This document shows, piece after piece, positions 31,762 to 38,950 of a stretch of DNA of 42,399 nt; within the stretch, counting starts at the first letter, position 1; every line of letters begins with the position of its first letter. The stretch is from NCBI GenBank assembly GCA_964583165.1, contig CAZOVK010000011.1:1-42399 (forward strand), read 5' to 3'. Below the pieces are notes generated by a model that worked only from the letters and a program-made list of their open reading frames with translations, was not told the DNA's origin and ran no database searches. The translations under genes and the position numbers were made by a program. Source of the stretch: CAZOVK01 sp964583165. GTDB lineage: Bacteria > Bacillota > Clostridia > Lachnospirales > WRAX01.

Positions 31762-33375
31762 ATGGATATCATTCAAGTAGCTATCATTGTCGGCAGTGTT
31801 GTTGTTGGATTAGTGCTCTTGATTATCGCCGTGCTGTCTACATGGAAGAAGATTCCGTCAGACAAGGCGGCCGTTATCGTTGGCATGGGCAAGCCAAAGG
31901 TAGTAACGGGTGGTGGCACAATCGTTATCCCGCTGTTTCAACAGATGGACAAAATCACGCTTGAAAACATCATGTTTGCCGTCAAGATTGAGCAGACGAA
32001 AACATCATTGGGCGTGCCGATTAACGCCGAGGGTATCGTCGTGTTAAAGGTCAAGAATGACCGCGCGAGTATTCTAGCGGCCGTTCAGCAGTTCAATTGC
32101 TCCGACGAAAAGAGCACGGTTGAAATGATTAAGTCGCAGGCTTCCGAAATTTGCAAGGGTAAGTTACGCGAAATCGTATCGAGTATGAGCGTTGAGGACA
32201 TCTATAACGACCGCGAAGCATTCGCGTCAAAGGTTCAGCTTGTGGCAGGTACAGAGCTGGGCGAGATGGGTTTAGAGCTTAAATCGTTCACAATCAACGA
32301 CATCAACGACAGCGAAGGCTACATAGAGGCGCTTGGTAAGGAACAAATCGCGAAGGTCAAGAGCGCGGCGGCTATTGCCGAGGCATTGGCGGCGAAAGAG
32401 CGAGAGGTCAGAACAGCAGAAGCCGAGCGTGACCAGCGTATCATGAAGGCAGAAGCCGTTCGCAGGGGAACACAGGCCGAATTAGAGGCCTCAACCCAAA
32501 TCGCCGAAGCGACAAAGGAGAAGGAAGTCCGGCTGGCGGCATACCGCAAGGAGCAAGAAGCCCGCAAGGCCGAAGCCGACGCGGCGTATGTAATTCAACA
32601 GAACATCACAAGTAAAGAAGTTAAGAATACAGCTATGGACGCAATGGTACTTGAAGCAGAGCGTAAACGCGACGTCGCGAACGCCGAAATGCAGATAGAA
32701 ATTGCGCGTGAGCAGAAGGCTATTGAATTAGCGGCGAAACGCGCCGAACGCAAACGCGCCGAGTTGCAAGAAACCATGATTGCGCCCGCCGAGGCCGACA
32801 AGAGCCGTAAGATGCTTGAAGCCGAGGCGACGAAGTTCCAAGAGATTCAACGCGCACAGGCCGAAGCAGAGAAGATGAAACTAGAAGGTGAAGCGAGCGC
32901 GTCAGTTGTCGAGATGCGCGGACGTGTCGAAGCGGAAGTTATTCGTCAAAAAGGTCTGGCCGAAGCCGATTCAATCCGTGAAAAGGGTCTGGCAGAAGCC
33001 GAAGCGCTCGACAAACGCGCCGAAGCCCTCCAAAAGATGGAAGAAGCCGGTATGGTCAGTATGGTTATTGAAAAACTACCCGAAATCGCACGCGCTATTT
33101 CTGAGCCGCTTTCCCGTATTGACGGCATCACGATTATCAGCGGCGGCGAAGGCGAGGGTGGCGTGGCAGACGTGGCGCGTTACACAGCCAGTGGGTTACG
33201 CGCCGTTCGCGACGCGACATATGAGGTGACAGGTTTTGACCTGTTCGAGGTTATGAAAGCCAAGACATTCGAGGGCGTAACAACGCGCAACATTAACGTC
33301 ACTTCAACGGGCGAATCCACTGCGATAGCAGAAGCCGCGATTGCGTCTGTCATCGTAGACGAGAAAGACAAGTAA
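31762..33375 (+). CDS. flotillin-family SPFH protein
   Basis: 537 residues. An N-terminal membrane-inserting helix (about 4-27) is followed by the SPFH/PHB domain (about 30-200; GMGKPKVVTGGGTIVIPLFQQMD is typical), then a long heptad-rich coiled coil (about 205-430) with many Ala-Glu repeats such as EAEAxA, the flotillin domain, and a short C-terminal region. Flotillins scaffold functional membrane microdomains and influence signalling and membrane fluidity. Order and size match the YuaF-YuaG (FloT) pair of Bacillus. Codon use is like its neighbours. Confidence 0.93.
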   Translation: MDIIQVAIIVGSVVVGLVLLIIAVLSTWKKIPSDKAAVIVGMGKPKVVTGGGTIVIPLFQQMDKITLENIMFAVKIEQTKTSLGVPINAEGIVVLKVKNDRASILAAVQQFNCSDEKSTVEMIKSQASEICKGKLREIVSSMSVEDIYNDREAFASKVQLVAGTELGEMGLELKSFTINDINDSEGYIEALGKEQIAKVKSAAAIAEALAAKEREVRTAEAERDQRIMKAEAVRRGTQAELEASTQIAEATKEKEVRLAAYRKEQEARKAEADAAYVIQQNITSKEVKNTAMDAMVLEAERKRDVANAEMQIEIAREQKAIELAAKRAERKRAELQETMIAPAEADKSRKMLEAEATKFQEIQRAQAEAEKMKLEGEASASVVEMRGRVEAEVIRQKGLAEADSIREKGLAEAEALDKRAEALQKMEEAGMVSMVIEKLPEIARAISEPLSRIDGITIISGGEGEGGVADVARYTASGLRAVRDATYEVTGFDLFEVMKAKTFEGVTTRNINVTSTGESTAIAEAAIASVIVDEKDK

Positions 33376-33394
33376 AAAAACAGTTGATAGACTC

Positions 33395-33432
33395 AACCAC
33401 GGGATGCCCATGCATCCTGTGGTTTCTTGTTT
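33395..33432 (+). terminator. intrinsic terminator after flotillin
   Basis: A 13-bp stem AACCACGGGATGC/GCATCCTGTGGTT (one G-T pair) with a 4-base loop, followed by TTCTTGTTT. Confidence 0.75.
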
Positions 33433-33443
33433 GGGAGGATATT

Positions 33444-33965
33444 ATGGAGATTTGGGATGTGTATGACGAGAAACGCGCTAAAACGGGGCGAACAATGGTG
33501 CGCGGTGAAGCGGTCGCGGAAGGTGACTACCATTTAGTCGTCCATGTGTGCATCTTCAACAGCAAAGGCGAAATGCTCTTACAGAAGCGCCAAGCGTTTA
33601 AGAAAGGTTGGCCCGGCATGTGGGACTTGACAGTGGGGGGCGCGGCAATTGCAGGTGATGACAGCAATAAAGCCGCCGAGCGCGAATTGTTTGAAGAAAT
33701 CGGCTATGCGGCAGATTTGAGTAAAATGCGCCCACATTTGACTGTCAACTTTGATACAGGGTTCGATGATATTTACTTAATGACGGCTGATGTGGATATC
33801 GACAGCCTGCAATTGCAGTATGAAGAAGTTGAACAGGTCAAGTGGGCAACAAAAGAAGAGATTAACGAAATGCTTAAAAGCGGTCAGTTCGTACCGTATC
33901 ATCAATCGTTAATTAACTTATTGTTTGAAATGCGCAATCATTTTGGGGCTATAATCAAAGATTGA
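33444..33965 (+). CDS. NUDIX hydrolase
   Basis: 173 residues. A NUDIX box is present at about 68-91: GGAAIAGDDSNKAAERELFEEIGY, with the REL.EE.G core intact but Asp in place of the first conserved Glu. The wider pattern (HLVVHVCIFNSKGEMLLQKR and GWPGMWDLTVGG) resembles the isopentenyl-diphosphate-isomerase-like NUDIX clade, but most such proteins are unassigned pyrophosphohydrolases. ATG 33444 follows GGGAGG; the upstream part of the open frame lies in the terminator. Ends convergent to a kinase gene. Confidence 0.9.
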   Translation: MEIWDVYDEKRAKTGRTMVRGEAVAEGDYHLVVHVCIFNSKGEMLLQKRQAFKKGWPGMWDLTVGGAAIAGDDSNKAAERELFEEIGYAADLSKMRPHLTVNFDTGFDDIYLMTADVDIDSLQLQYEEVEQVKWATKEEINEMLKSGQFVPYHQSLINLLFEMRNHFGAIIKD

Positions 33966-33993
33966 ATCTGTAAATATAGAAATTCAACAAAGT

Positions 33994-34026
33994 AACGCAA
34001 CTTCGCCTATCAGCTCAGTTGCGTTT
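33994..34026. terminator. stem-loop between convergent genes, probable terminator
   Basis: AACGCAACT and AGTTGCGTT form a 9-bp stem with a 14-base loop and a weak T-run. It overlaps the last codons of the kinase gene. Confidence 0.5.
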
Positions 34027-34578
34027 AAATATCGAATGGCTATAGTAATACACAATCGACTCAGCATTCTCGTTAATAGCTTTCGTGCCGTCAACACGCA
34101 AAACGGGGCACGGCAACTCCGCCGCCCAGTCTTCGTGCTGTTTCAAACAGACTAGCGGGTGTTCGCCGCTGTCATATTGAGCCGCATCGTTCAGAAACTT
34201 GATGTTAAGCTCATACATATCCCCACCGGGAAGGATACGCTCGCCGAACATAGCAAATTCACGCTTGTGAAGCCGCTCCATACGCACTTCGGTTGGGGCA
34301 GTCATAAAAACCGCCAATTCGAACATAGGTTCGAACGACTTGCGAATACTCCACATTGACCCAGACATTACAAAGTGCGGGTTTTGGGATATATCGCTCA
34401 TTAGCCGCGCGACCCGCTCTTCTCTTGGGTGTAATACGGTGTACGGGATTTCAGTATCCCATCGCCAATGATAATCATCTAAATCAAAATGAGGGTAATT
34501 GAGCCGTCGGGCTACTTCTTTCCCTAGTGTAGTATCTCCAACGCCAGCAGCGCCAAATAGAATAATACCCCTGTACAT
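34015..34578 (-). CDS. P-loop nucleoside/nucleotide kinase-like protein
   Basis: 187 residues of the adenylate-kinase-like P-loop fold. The N-terminal GAAGVGDTTLGKE (9-21) is a P-loop with Asp where Lys is normal; clostridial relatives I recall have GSGTTTLG here, so a non-Lys P-loop appears to be a family trait. Next come HFDLDDYHW (about 30-38), a substrate-acid motif, and RMERLHKREFAMFGERILPGG, the lid region. Substrate unknown. The ATG lies close to a TATAAT on the same strand. Convergent to the NUDIX gene. Confidence 0.78.
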   Translation of the reverse strand: MYRGIILFGAAGVGDTTLGKEVARRLNYPHFDLDDYHWRWDTEIPYTVLHPREERVARLMSDISQNPHFVMSGSMWSIRKSFEPMFELAVFMTAPTEVRMERLHKREFAMFGERILPGGDMYELNIKFLNDAAQYDSGEHPLVCLKQHEDWAAELPCPVLRVDGTKAINENAESIVYYYSHSIFKRN

Positions 34579-34663
34579 TTTTTCACCGCCTTAAAAATAG
34601 TGCAATCATTATAACACAAAAAATGCTACTCAGACATAAAACTTGCGTCTTAAACATAAGCCC

Positions 34664-34692
34664 TTGAAAACCTCGCGGCGAATCACTATGAT
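34664..34692 (+). promoter_or_regulatory. sigma-A promoter of the receiver-like gene
   Basis: TTGAAA and TATGAT are separated by 17 bp, 35 bp upstream of the GTG start. Confidence 0.5.
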
Positions 34693-34727
34693 AATAATAG
34701 CTGATTTGGTGTAGTTGGGGGTGCGTT

Positions 34728-35135
34728 GTGAGGGTAGCTGTTTATGGAGAGCCGGAGGAGTTGGCTTGGTTGTGGCATAAGGTGTTGATGGTCTGTGGAA
34801 CTGGGAGGGTGACCTCACCTGCTGACATTGTGCTGTTTGACAGAGAGTGTGACTTTGTTACATCTGTTGCCGCCACGGATTTTGATGTCATTCTGGCTGC
34901 CAAAAACGGGGCGAGTGGTCTTGAAAGTTTGAAACGCGTGAGGCTCTTTAACCGCGAAAGCCCTGTAATTTGGTTAACGGATTGTGAAAACTACATAGAG
35001 ATGGCGGGTTTATTGGATGTGGCGGCGTTTGTGACCAAACCTATTGAAGATGAGAAATTGAAAAACGCTATTGAGATGTGTAAGGAGTGGAAATCCGCGC
35101 GAGAGTATTACGACTTATATTATGAAAAGGTTTAG
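34728..35135 (+). CDS. stand-alone degenerate receiver (pseudo-receiver) protein
   Basis: 135 residues with a CheY-like alternating pattern: RVAVYG strand, DFDVILAA (51-58), SPVIWLTD (79-85) and FVTKPIEDEKLKNAI (101-115). The Lys-Pro of the last loop (104-105) and the Thr/Asp at 84-85 are kept, but the phospho-acceptor position holds Ala58 and the N-terminal acidic pair is missing, so it is unlikely to be phosphorylated in the normal way. No output domain follows; the C-terminus is a short Tyr/Lys-rich helix. Start GTG after GGGGGTG. Monocistronic; function unknown. Confidence 0.7.
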   Translation: MRVAVYGEPEELAWLWHKVLMVCGTGRVTSPADIVLFDRECDFVTSVAATDFDVILAAKNGASGLESLKRVRLFNRESPVIWLTDCENYIEMAGLLDVAAFVTKPIEDEKLKNAIEMCKEWKSAREYYDLYYEKV

Positions 35136-35142
35136 CTACTGA

Positions 35143-35180
35143 GAAAAAACAGGGCGGTTCGATTGACCGCCCTGTTTTTG
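35143..35180. terminator. bidirectional intrinsic terminator
   Basis: A-run, stem CAGGGCGGT/ACCGCCCTG with a 7-base loop, T-run. It ends both the receiver-like gene (+) and the aldo/keto reductase gene (-). Confidence 0.92.
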
Positions 35181-35186
35181 TATACA

Positions 35187-36275
35187 TTATTGCGCGAGCT
35201 CTTGAAGTTTTTCAGGTATATTGATGTGCTGTGGGCAATGTGATGTACACTGCATACAAGACACACATTGGGCGGCGTTTTTCTTGTCGATAAACGTACC
35301 CGATACCCAGTTGGTGTTTTGGCGCATGGACAGTGTGTTCCAAGCTTTGAACAACGCGGGGATTTCAACTCCTGCCGGGCAAGGCATACAATACGCGCAA
35401 CCCGTACACGGAACCTTCTGCGCCGCCTTGATGCCCGCGCAAACCTGTTCAATCGCGTCATGCTCCGCGTCTGAAAGCGGGGCGGGGTTCGCGAATACTT
35501 CTATATTCTGCTGAATCTGTTCGAGGTTGCTCATACCGGACAAGATTGTCATTATGCCCGGGCGTTCGGCGAGCCAGCGGAAAGCAAAGCTGACAGGCGT
35601 ACCGCCCAGACGCGCATACGGCGCGGCGATTTCAGCGGGGATGTCGGACAGAATGCCGCCTTTGAGCGGTTCCATGATGATGAGGGGTATATTGCGGCCT
35701 GTGATTTCTTCGTAGCCGGCTAGCCCCGGGTTATCGTCAAGGTCAAGATAATTCAACTGAACTTGAGCGAAATCCCATTGAGCGTAGTCGAGAATGGCTT
35801 TGAGCGTATCGAAGTTGTCGTGAATCGAGAAACCCACGTGGCGAATCTTGCCCTCTGCCTTCTTCTTCTGAGCCCATTCGTAGGCGTTCAGGCTCTTCAG
35901 CTTCTCGAAAGTGCCCGCGTCAAGGCTGTGCATGAGGTAGAAATCTATGTAGTCCATGCCGAGGCGTTCAAGCGTTGTGTTGAATGTCGTGTCCAAGTCC
36001 TCGGGGGTTTTCAAATCCCAAAACGGCATCTTGCTGGCGACGAAATAGCTTGTGCGGTCATAAGGCGCGAGCGCTTGACCGAGCGCGACTTCGCTCTTTC
36101 CACCGTGATAGACAAAAGCAGTGTCAAAATAGTTCACACCGTGCTCAATCGCATAGGCAACCATGCGGTTGACATGCTCTTGGTCAATAACCTTATCTAC
36201 TGTAGGCAGACGCATAGCGCCGAAGCCCAGTTTTGAAACCGTGATGTCGAGAGATGGAATTTTTTGTGTTATCAT
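35187..36275 (-). CDS. aldo/keto reductase with C-terminal 4Fe-4S domain
   Basis: 362 residues. Residues 1-275 are an aldo/keto reductase barrel with the catalytic tetrad Asp51, Tyr56, Lys82 and His116 visible in DTAFVYHGG, ASKMP and LMHS. Residues about 285-362 carry two cysteine clusters, CTGCAYCMPCP and CVSCMQCTSHCP, typical of anaerobe AKRs with a ferredoxin-like tail, which suggests ferredoxin rather than only NAD(P)H can supply electrons. Divergent from an HxlR regulator across 135 bp, its likely controller. Substrate unknown. Confidence 0.93.
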   Translation of the reverse strand: MITQKIPSLDITVSKLGFGAMRLPTVDKVIDQEHVNRMVAYAIEHGVNYFDTAFVYHGGKSEVALGQALAPYDRTSYFVASKMPFWDLKTPEDLDTTFNTTLERLGMDYIDFYLMHSLDAGTFEKLKSLNAYEWAQKKKAEGKIRHVGFSIHDNFDTLKAILDYAQWDFAQVQLNYLDLDDNPGLAGYEEITGRNIPLIIMEPLKGGILSDIPAEIAAPYARLGGTPVSFAFRWLAERPGIMTILSGMSNLEQIQQNIEVFANPAPLSDAEHDAIEQVCAGIKAAQKVPCTGCAYCMPCPAGVEIPALFKAWNTLSMRQNTNWVSGTFIDKKNAAQCVSCMQCTSHCPQHINIPEKLQELAQ

Positions 36276-36410
36276 GCGTTATCTCCTTTACAAACGTTGG
36301 ATTTAGATATACAATACTAGTGATACATCTATTTTAACAGTTTATTTAGTTTTTGCAAGTACGCACTATAATTTCCAATAGTGTTATTTAGGTAACTGTC
36401 GGAGGGATAT

Positions 36411-36758
36411 ATGGACAAAATTGTGGTTAGCTGTGAAATAGAAATAACACTGCGGGTTATCGGTGGAAAATATAAGCCACTCATACTTTACGTTCTAATG
36501 GAGGAGGGGACAAAGCGTTTTTCGGAGCTTCTTTGCCGTATTGAACATATTTCACAGAAAACGCTTACAAACCAACTCCGCGAGCTCGAAGCGGATGGGC
36601 TTATTTCGCGTGAGGTTTTCCCGGTTGTACCACCGCGGGTTGAATATAGTTTGACGGAAAAGGGCAAGACACTGTTCCCGATTCTTGAACTTATGTGTGA
36701 CTGGGGCACGAAAAACAACGACGGAAGGTATATTATGTTGGAACCGCAATGTAAATAG
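36411..36758 (+). CDS. HxlR-family winged-helix regulator
   Basis: 115 residues, the normal HxlR size. The conserved core reads GGKYKPLILYVLMEEGTKRFSELLCRIEHISQKTLTNQLRELEADGLISREV, with the SQKTLTxQLRELExDGL recognition helix region and a wing ending VEYSLTEKG. Cys8 and Cys37 might serve as redox switches as in YodB-type members (inference). GGAGGG precedes the ATG. The AKR gene is divergent, the usual target arrangement, and the shared gap contains the imperfect palindrome around ACTAGT (about 36317-36337). Confidence 0.92.
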   Translation: MDKIVVSCEIEITLRVIGGKYKPLILYVLMEEGTKRFSELLCRIEHISQKTLTNQLRELEADGLISREVFPVVPPRVEYSLTEKGKTLFPILELMCDWGTKNNDGRYIMLEPQCK

Positions 36759-36761
36759 TTG

Positions 36762-36790
36762 TTGACAGATTCAATAAACAATATTATAAT
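36762..36790 (+). promoter_or_regulatory. sigma-A promoter of the LuxR/DUF2087 regulator
   Basis: Perfect TTGACA and TATAAT are separated by 17 bp. This is a consensus promoter and would need repression. Confidence 0.85.
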
Positions 36791-36813
36791 ACGTTTATAA
36801 TTTTGATAAACGT
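36791..36813 (+). promoter_or_regulatory. perfect inverted repeat at the transcription start, candidate operator
   Basis: ACGTTTAT, seven bases, ATAAACGT: an 8-bp perfect repeat that begins right after the -10 and ends 10 bp before the ATG. Position fits an autoregulatory repressor site. Confidence 0.65.
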
Positions 36814-36823
36814 AGGTGAGAAT

Positions 36824-37570
36824 ATGATGGATGTTGAACAACTGACGTTAGACGAACTGATAGCGGGGTATACGGAAGATACGGGGAATAATAGCTTTAC
36901 TTGTTTGATTTGCGGTAAGACGATTCATTGCGGCGAAATGGTTGAAGTCAACGACCGCCTTATGGTTGGCGAGTTTGCCATGAAGGAGCATTTGGAGCAG
37001 GAGCACCCAAAACGACTCGACATCATACTGAACGCGGACAACAAGTATGTGACACTCACAGATACACAACGCGAATTGATTCTATTGTTCAGCAGCGGGA
37101 TGACTGACGCAGAGATAGCCAAAAAATTGCAGATTGCGGCGTCAACTGTTCGGCACCAGCGGTTTTTGTTCCGTGAGCGCGCTAAAGAGGCCAAGATGTA
37201 TCTTGCAATCTGGGCACTGGCGAAGATTGACCCCAAAGAGAAGAAACGCCCACTCACAAAACAACAGGCCGAAGCTATGTATGATGAAGATTATGAGATT
37301 ACGATGGCAGAGGCTATCAAGATTCAAGAAGGTGTCTTCCATAGCCTTGAACCGATGAAGTTGAAAACCCTGTCGCCGAAACTGAAAAAGCGAATTGTCG
37401 CGCTAAAGACGATTATCGAGCTGTTTGTGTCGGAACGTCAGTATACGGAAAAAGAGGTCAATGAGATTCTGGAGCCTGTGTATGAAGATTTTGTGACGCT
37501 AAGGCGTGAGCTTATCAATTACGGTTTCATGAAGCGTACAGACAACGGCGCAGAGTATTGGAGGTTGTAA
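36824..37570 (+). CDS. LuxR-type HTH regulator with DUF2087 and Cys/His N-terminal domain
   Basis: 248 residues. The N-terminus has CLICGKTIHC (27-36) with nearby His56 and His61, a possible zinc-binding module. A LuxR/GerE helix-turn-helix follows at about 76-122 (LTDTQRELILLFSSGMTDAEIAKKL, ASTVRHQRF). The C-terminal part (about 185-248) is DUF2087: LSPKLKKRIVALKTIIELF...YTEKEVNEIL...DFVTLRRELINYGFMKR...YW. This architecture is common in Firmicutes; targets are unknown. Start ATG 36824 follows AGGTGAG; a TTG further up (36803) lies inside the operator-like repeat. A GNAT gene starts 7 nt after the stop and is probably cotranscribed. Confidence 0.9.
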   Translation: MMDVEQLTLDELIAGYTEDTGNNSFTCLICGKTIHCGEMVEVNDRLMVGEFAMKEHLEQEHPKRLDIILNADNKYVTLTDTQRELILLFSSGMTDAEIAKKLQIAASTVRHQRFLFRERAKEAKMYLAIWALAKIDPKEKKRPLTKQQAEAMYDEDYEITMAEAIKIQEGVFHSLEPMKLKTLSPKLKKRIVALKTIIELFVSERQYTEKEVNEILEPVYEDFVTLRRELINYGFMKRTDNGAEYWRL

Positions 37571-37577
37571 TCGTATT

Positions 37578-38003
37578 ATGGTATTCGCGAAATGGTTTCG
37601 CGGTTTGAATGCTGATGTGGGGCAGATTCTGGACAGTGTTTTCACGCACGAATTAAACATGCCCGAACATGCGGTGGCTGATGAGCATGACGCAACAGCT
37701 CTTTATGTTGTTGTGTACGACGACGACACAGCCGCCGCAACTGGGCGGCTTATATTAGAAGGTTCGCGTTTCGTTATATCGCGGGTTTGTGTGTTGAAAG
37801 GTTTTCGCGGCAAGAAATTGGGGGATTTAGCCGTAAGAATGTTGGTTCGCAAGGCGTTTGATATGGGGATGAATGAGCAATACGCAAAGACACTGCCCGA
37901 AGCGCGGGAATTCTTCGAGAAATTGGGGTTTGTAGTGACAGAAGAGGGTAGGGCGGTTGTTGAAATGAAGCATATAGGTGATATCAACCCCGCGTGCGGT
38001 TAA
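37578..38003 (+). CDS. GNAT-family N-acetyltransferase
   Basis: 141 residues. Acetyl-CoA loop FRGKKLGDLAVRML (about 76-89, consensus R-x-x-G-x-G/A), preceded by strand FVISRVCVLKGF and followed by EAREFFEKLGF, the motif B end. The ElaA/YjcF type is the closest resemblance. It starts 7 nt after the LuxR/DUF2087 gene, without a strong ribosome binding site, so the two form an operon. Its last four bases overlap the last codon of the convergent DNA glycosylase gene. Confidence 0.87.
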   Translation: MVFAKWFRGLNADVGQILDSVFTHELNMPEHAVADEHDATALYVVVYDDDTAAATGRLILEGSRFVISRVCVLKGFRGKKLGDLAVRMLVRKAFDMGMNEQYAKTLPEAREFFEKLGFVVTEEGRAVVEMKHIGDINPACG

Positions 38004-38647
38004 CATGCGTAGTTACAAATACCTTTATAAAGGGGGCATTCGGCGCAGATAGGTTGTTTGCGGCAATGCTCCTTTGCGTTTATCACAATGGCGGCGTGGT
38101 AGTTATTATATAGGAAAGAATCCGTTTCGATACTGGTTTCAAACAGTGATTTTATTACGTCATAATCGCGTTTAACATCAATGCCAACGCGTTTAAGAAG
38201 CCGCCTTGTATAAGCGTCAACAACAAAAGTCGGAAAGCCGAACGCATACAGCAAGATGCTGTCGGCGGTTTCTTTGCCCACACCGCGCACGGCGAGTAAC
38301 TCCGCGCGTAAATCGGTGAGAGGGCGCGATTTCACAGCATCAACCGAATACCCATACTGCTTATACCACGATGTGACGTTCTTAATATATGCGGCTTTTA
38401 CGTTAAAAAATCCAGCGGGACGAATGTGGTCAATCAAAACTTCAATCGGCATATTCTCTATCTGTTTAGGCTCGGGCGGCAATTCAAAATTGGCGAGCGC
38501 CTTCTCGACATTCGACCAAGCAGTGTTTTGTGTGAGAACTGCGCCAAGAATTACCTCATAAGGCGTTCTTGCGGGCCACCAATTGAGATTACCATAACGC
38601 GCATCAAAAGTATCATAAATCAATCTAATCAGTTCGATATTTTCCAT
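38000..38647 (-). CDS. HhH-GPD DNA glycosylase with 4Fe-4S cluster (endonuclease III relative)
   Basis: 215 residues. The helix-hairpin-helix reads LLAVRGVGKETADSILLYA (118-136) and the catalytic Asp is Asp144 in FVVDAYTRR. Four cysteines near the C-terminus (CRKQPICAECPLYKGIC) form the Fe-S cluster loop. In E. coli endonuclease III the residue after the GVGR/K position is the catalytic Lys120; here it is Glu126, so this is probably a monofunctional base-excision glycosylase, as in MagIII-like relatives. Upstream ATG at 38647 with AGGAG nearby. Confidence 0.9.
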   Translation of the reverse strand: MENIELIRLIYDTFDARYGNLNWWPARTPYEVILGAVLTQNTAWSNVEKALANFELPPEPKQIENMPIEVLIDHIRPAGFFNVKAAYIKNVTSWYKQYGYSVDAVKSRPLTDLRAELLAVRGVGKETADSILLYAFGFPTFVVDAYTRRLLKRVGIDVKRDYDVIKSLFETSIETDSFLYNNYHAAIVINAKEHCRKQPICAECPLYKGICNYAC

Positions 38648-38950
38648 AAATTACATCTCCTATAAAATAAAAAAAGGAATAAAAAACATGTTGACAGAAA
38701 AAGACAGATGTGATACAATATCTGAATGTATCCCCATAAACATGCTAGTTTAACCTTATATGGATATTATAGCACGTTTTTTGGAGGATTTCAAGTACTA
38801 TTGTTGAAAAAAGATAAGAAATTTTAGGAGGTCGCGCCGCTATTGTGTAATTTTTCTTGTTTAATGATTATGCGCGAAGACTTTCTTTCATACCGAATAC
38901 TTCACATATAAACATATTTCAAACCTCTTACGCTAAAAGGAGCGGATTGC
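38648..38950 (+). other. intergenic leader of rpoB
   Basis: 303 bp without a recognised gene. It holds the rpoB promoter and a leader of about 225 nt. A 15-codon frame (38864-38911) has no ribosome binding site and is not annotated. No clear terminator-antiterminator pair was seen by eye. There is no rplJL upstream, so the usual L10-binding leader is not expected here. Confidence 0.6.
38691..38719 (+). promoter_or_regulatory. strong sigma-A promoter of rpoB
   Basis: Perfect TTGACA and TACAAT are separated by 17 bp. The start of transcription would fall near 38726. Confidence 0.85.

Noticed and set aside
36317..36337. HxlR operator around ACTAGT
   Set aside because: Only about six of ten positions in the half-sites match, too weak to annotate as an operator; mentioned only in the HxlR entry.
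38864..38911. 15-codon frame in the rpoB leader as a leader peptide
   Set aside because: No ribosome binding site near its ATG and no telling codon content. It is too short to support by itself.
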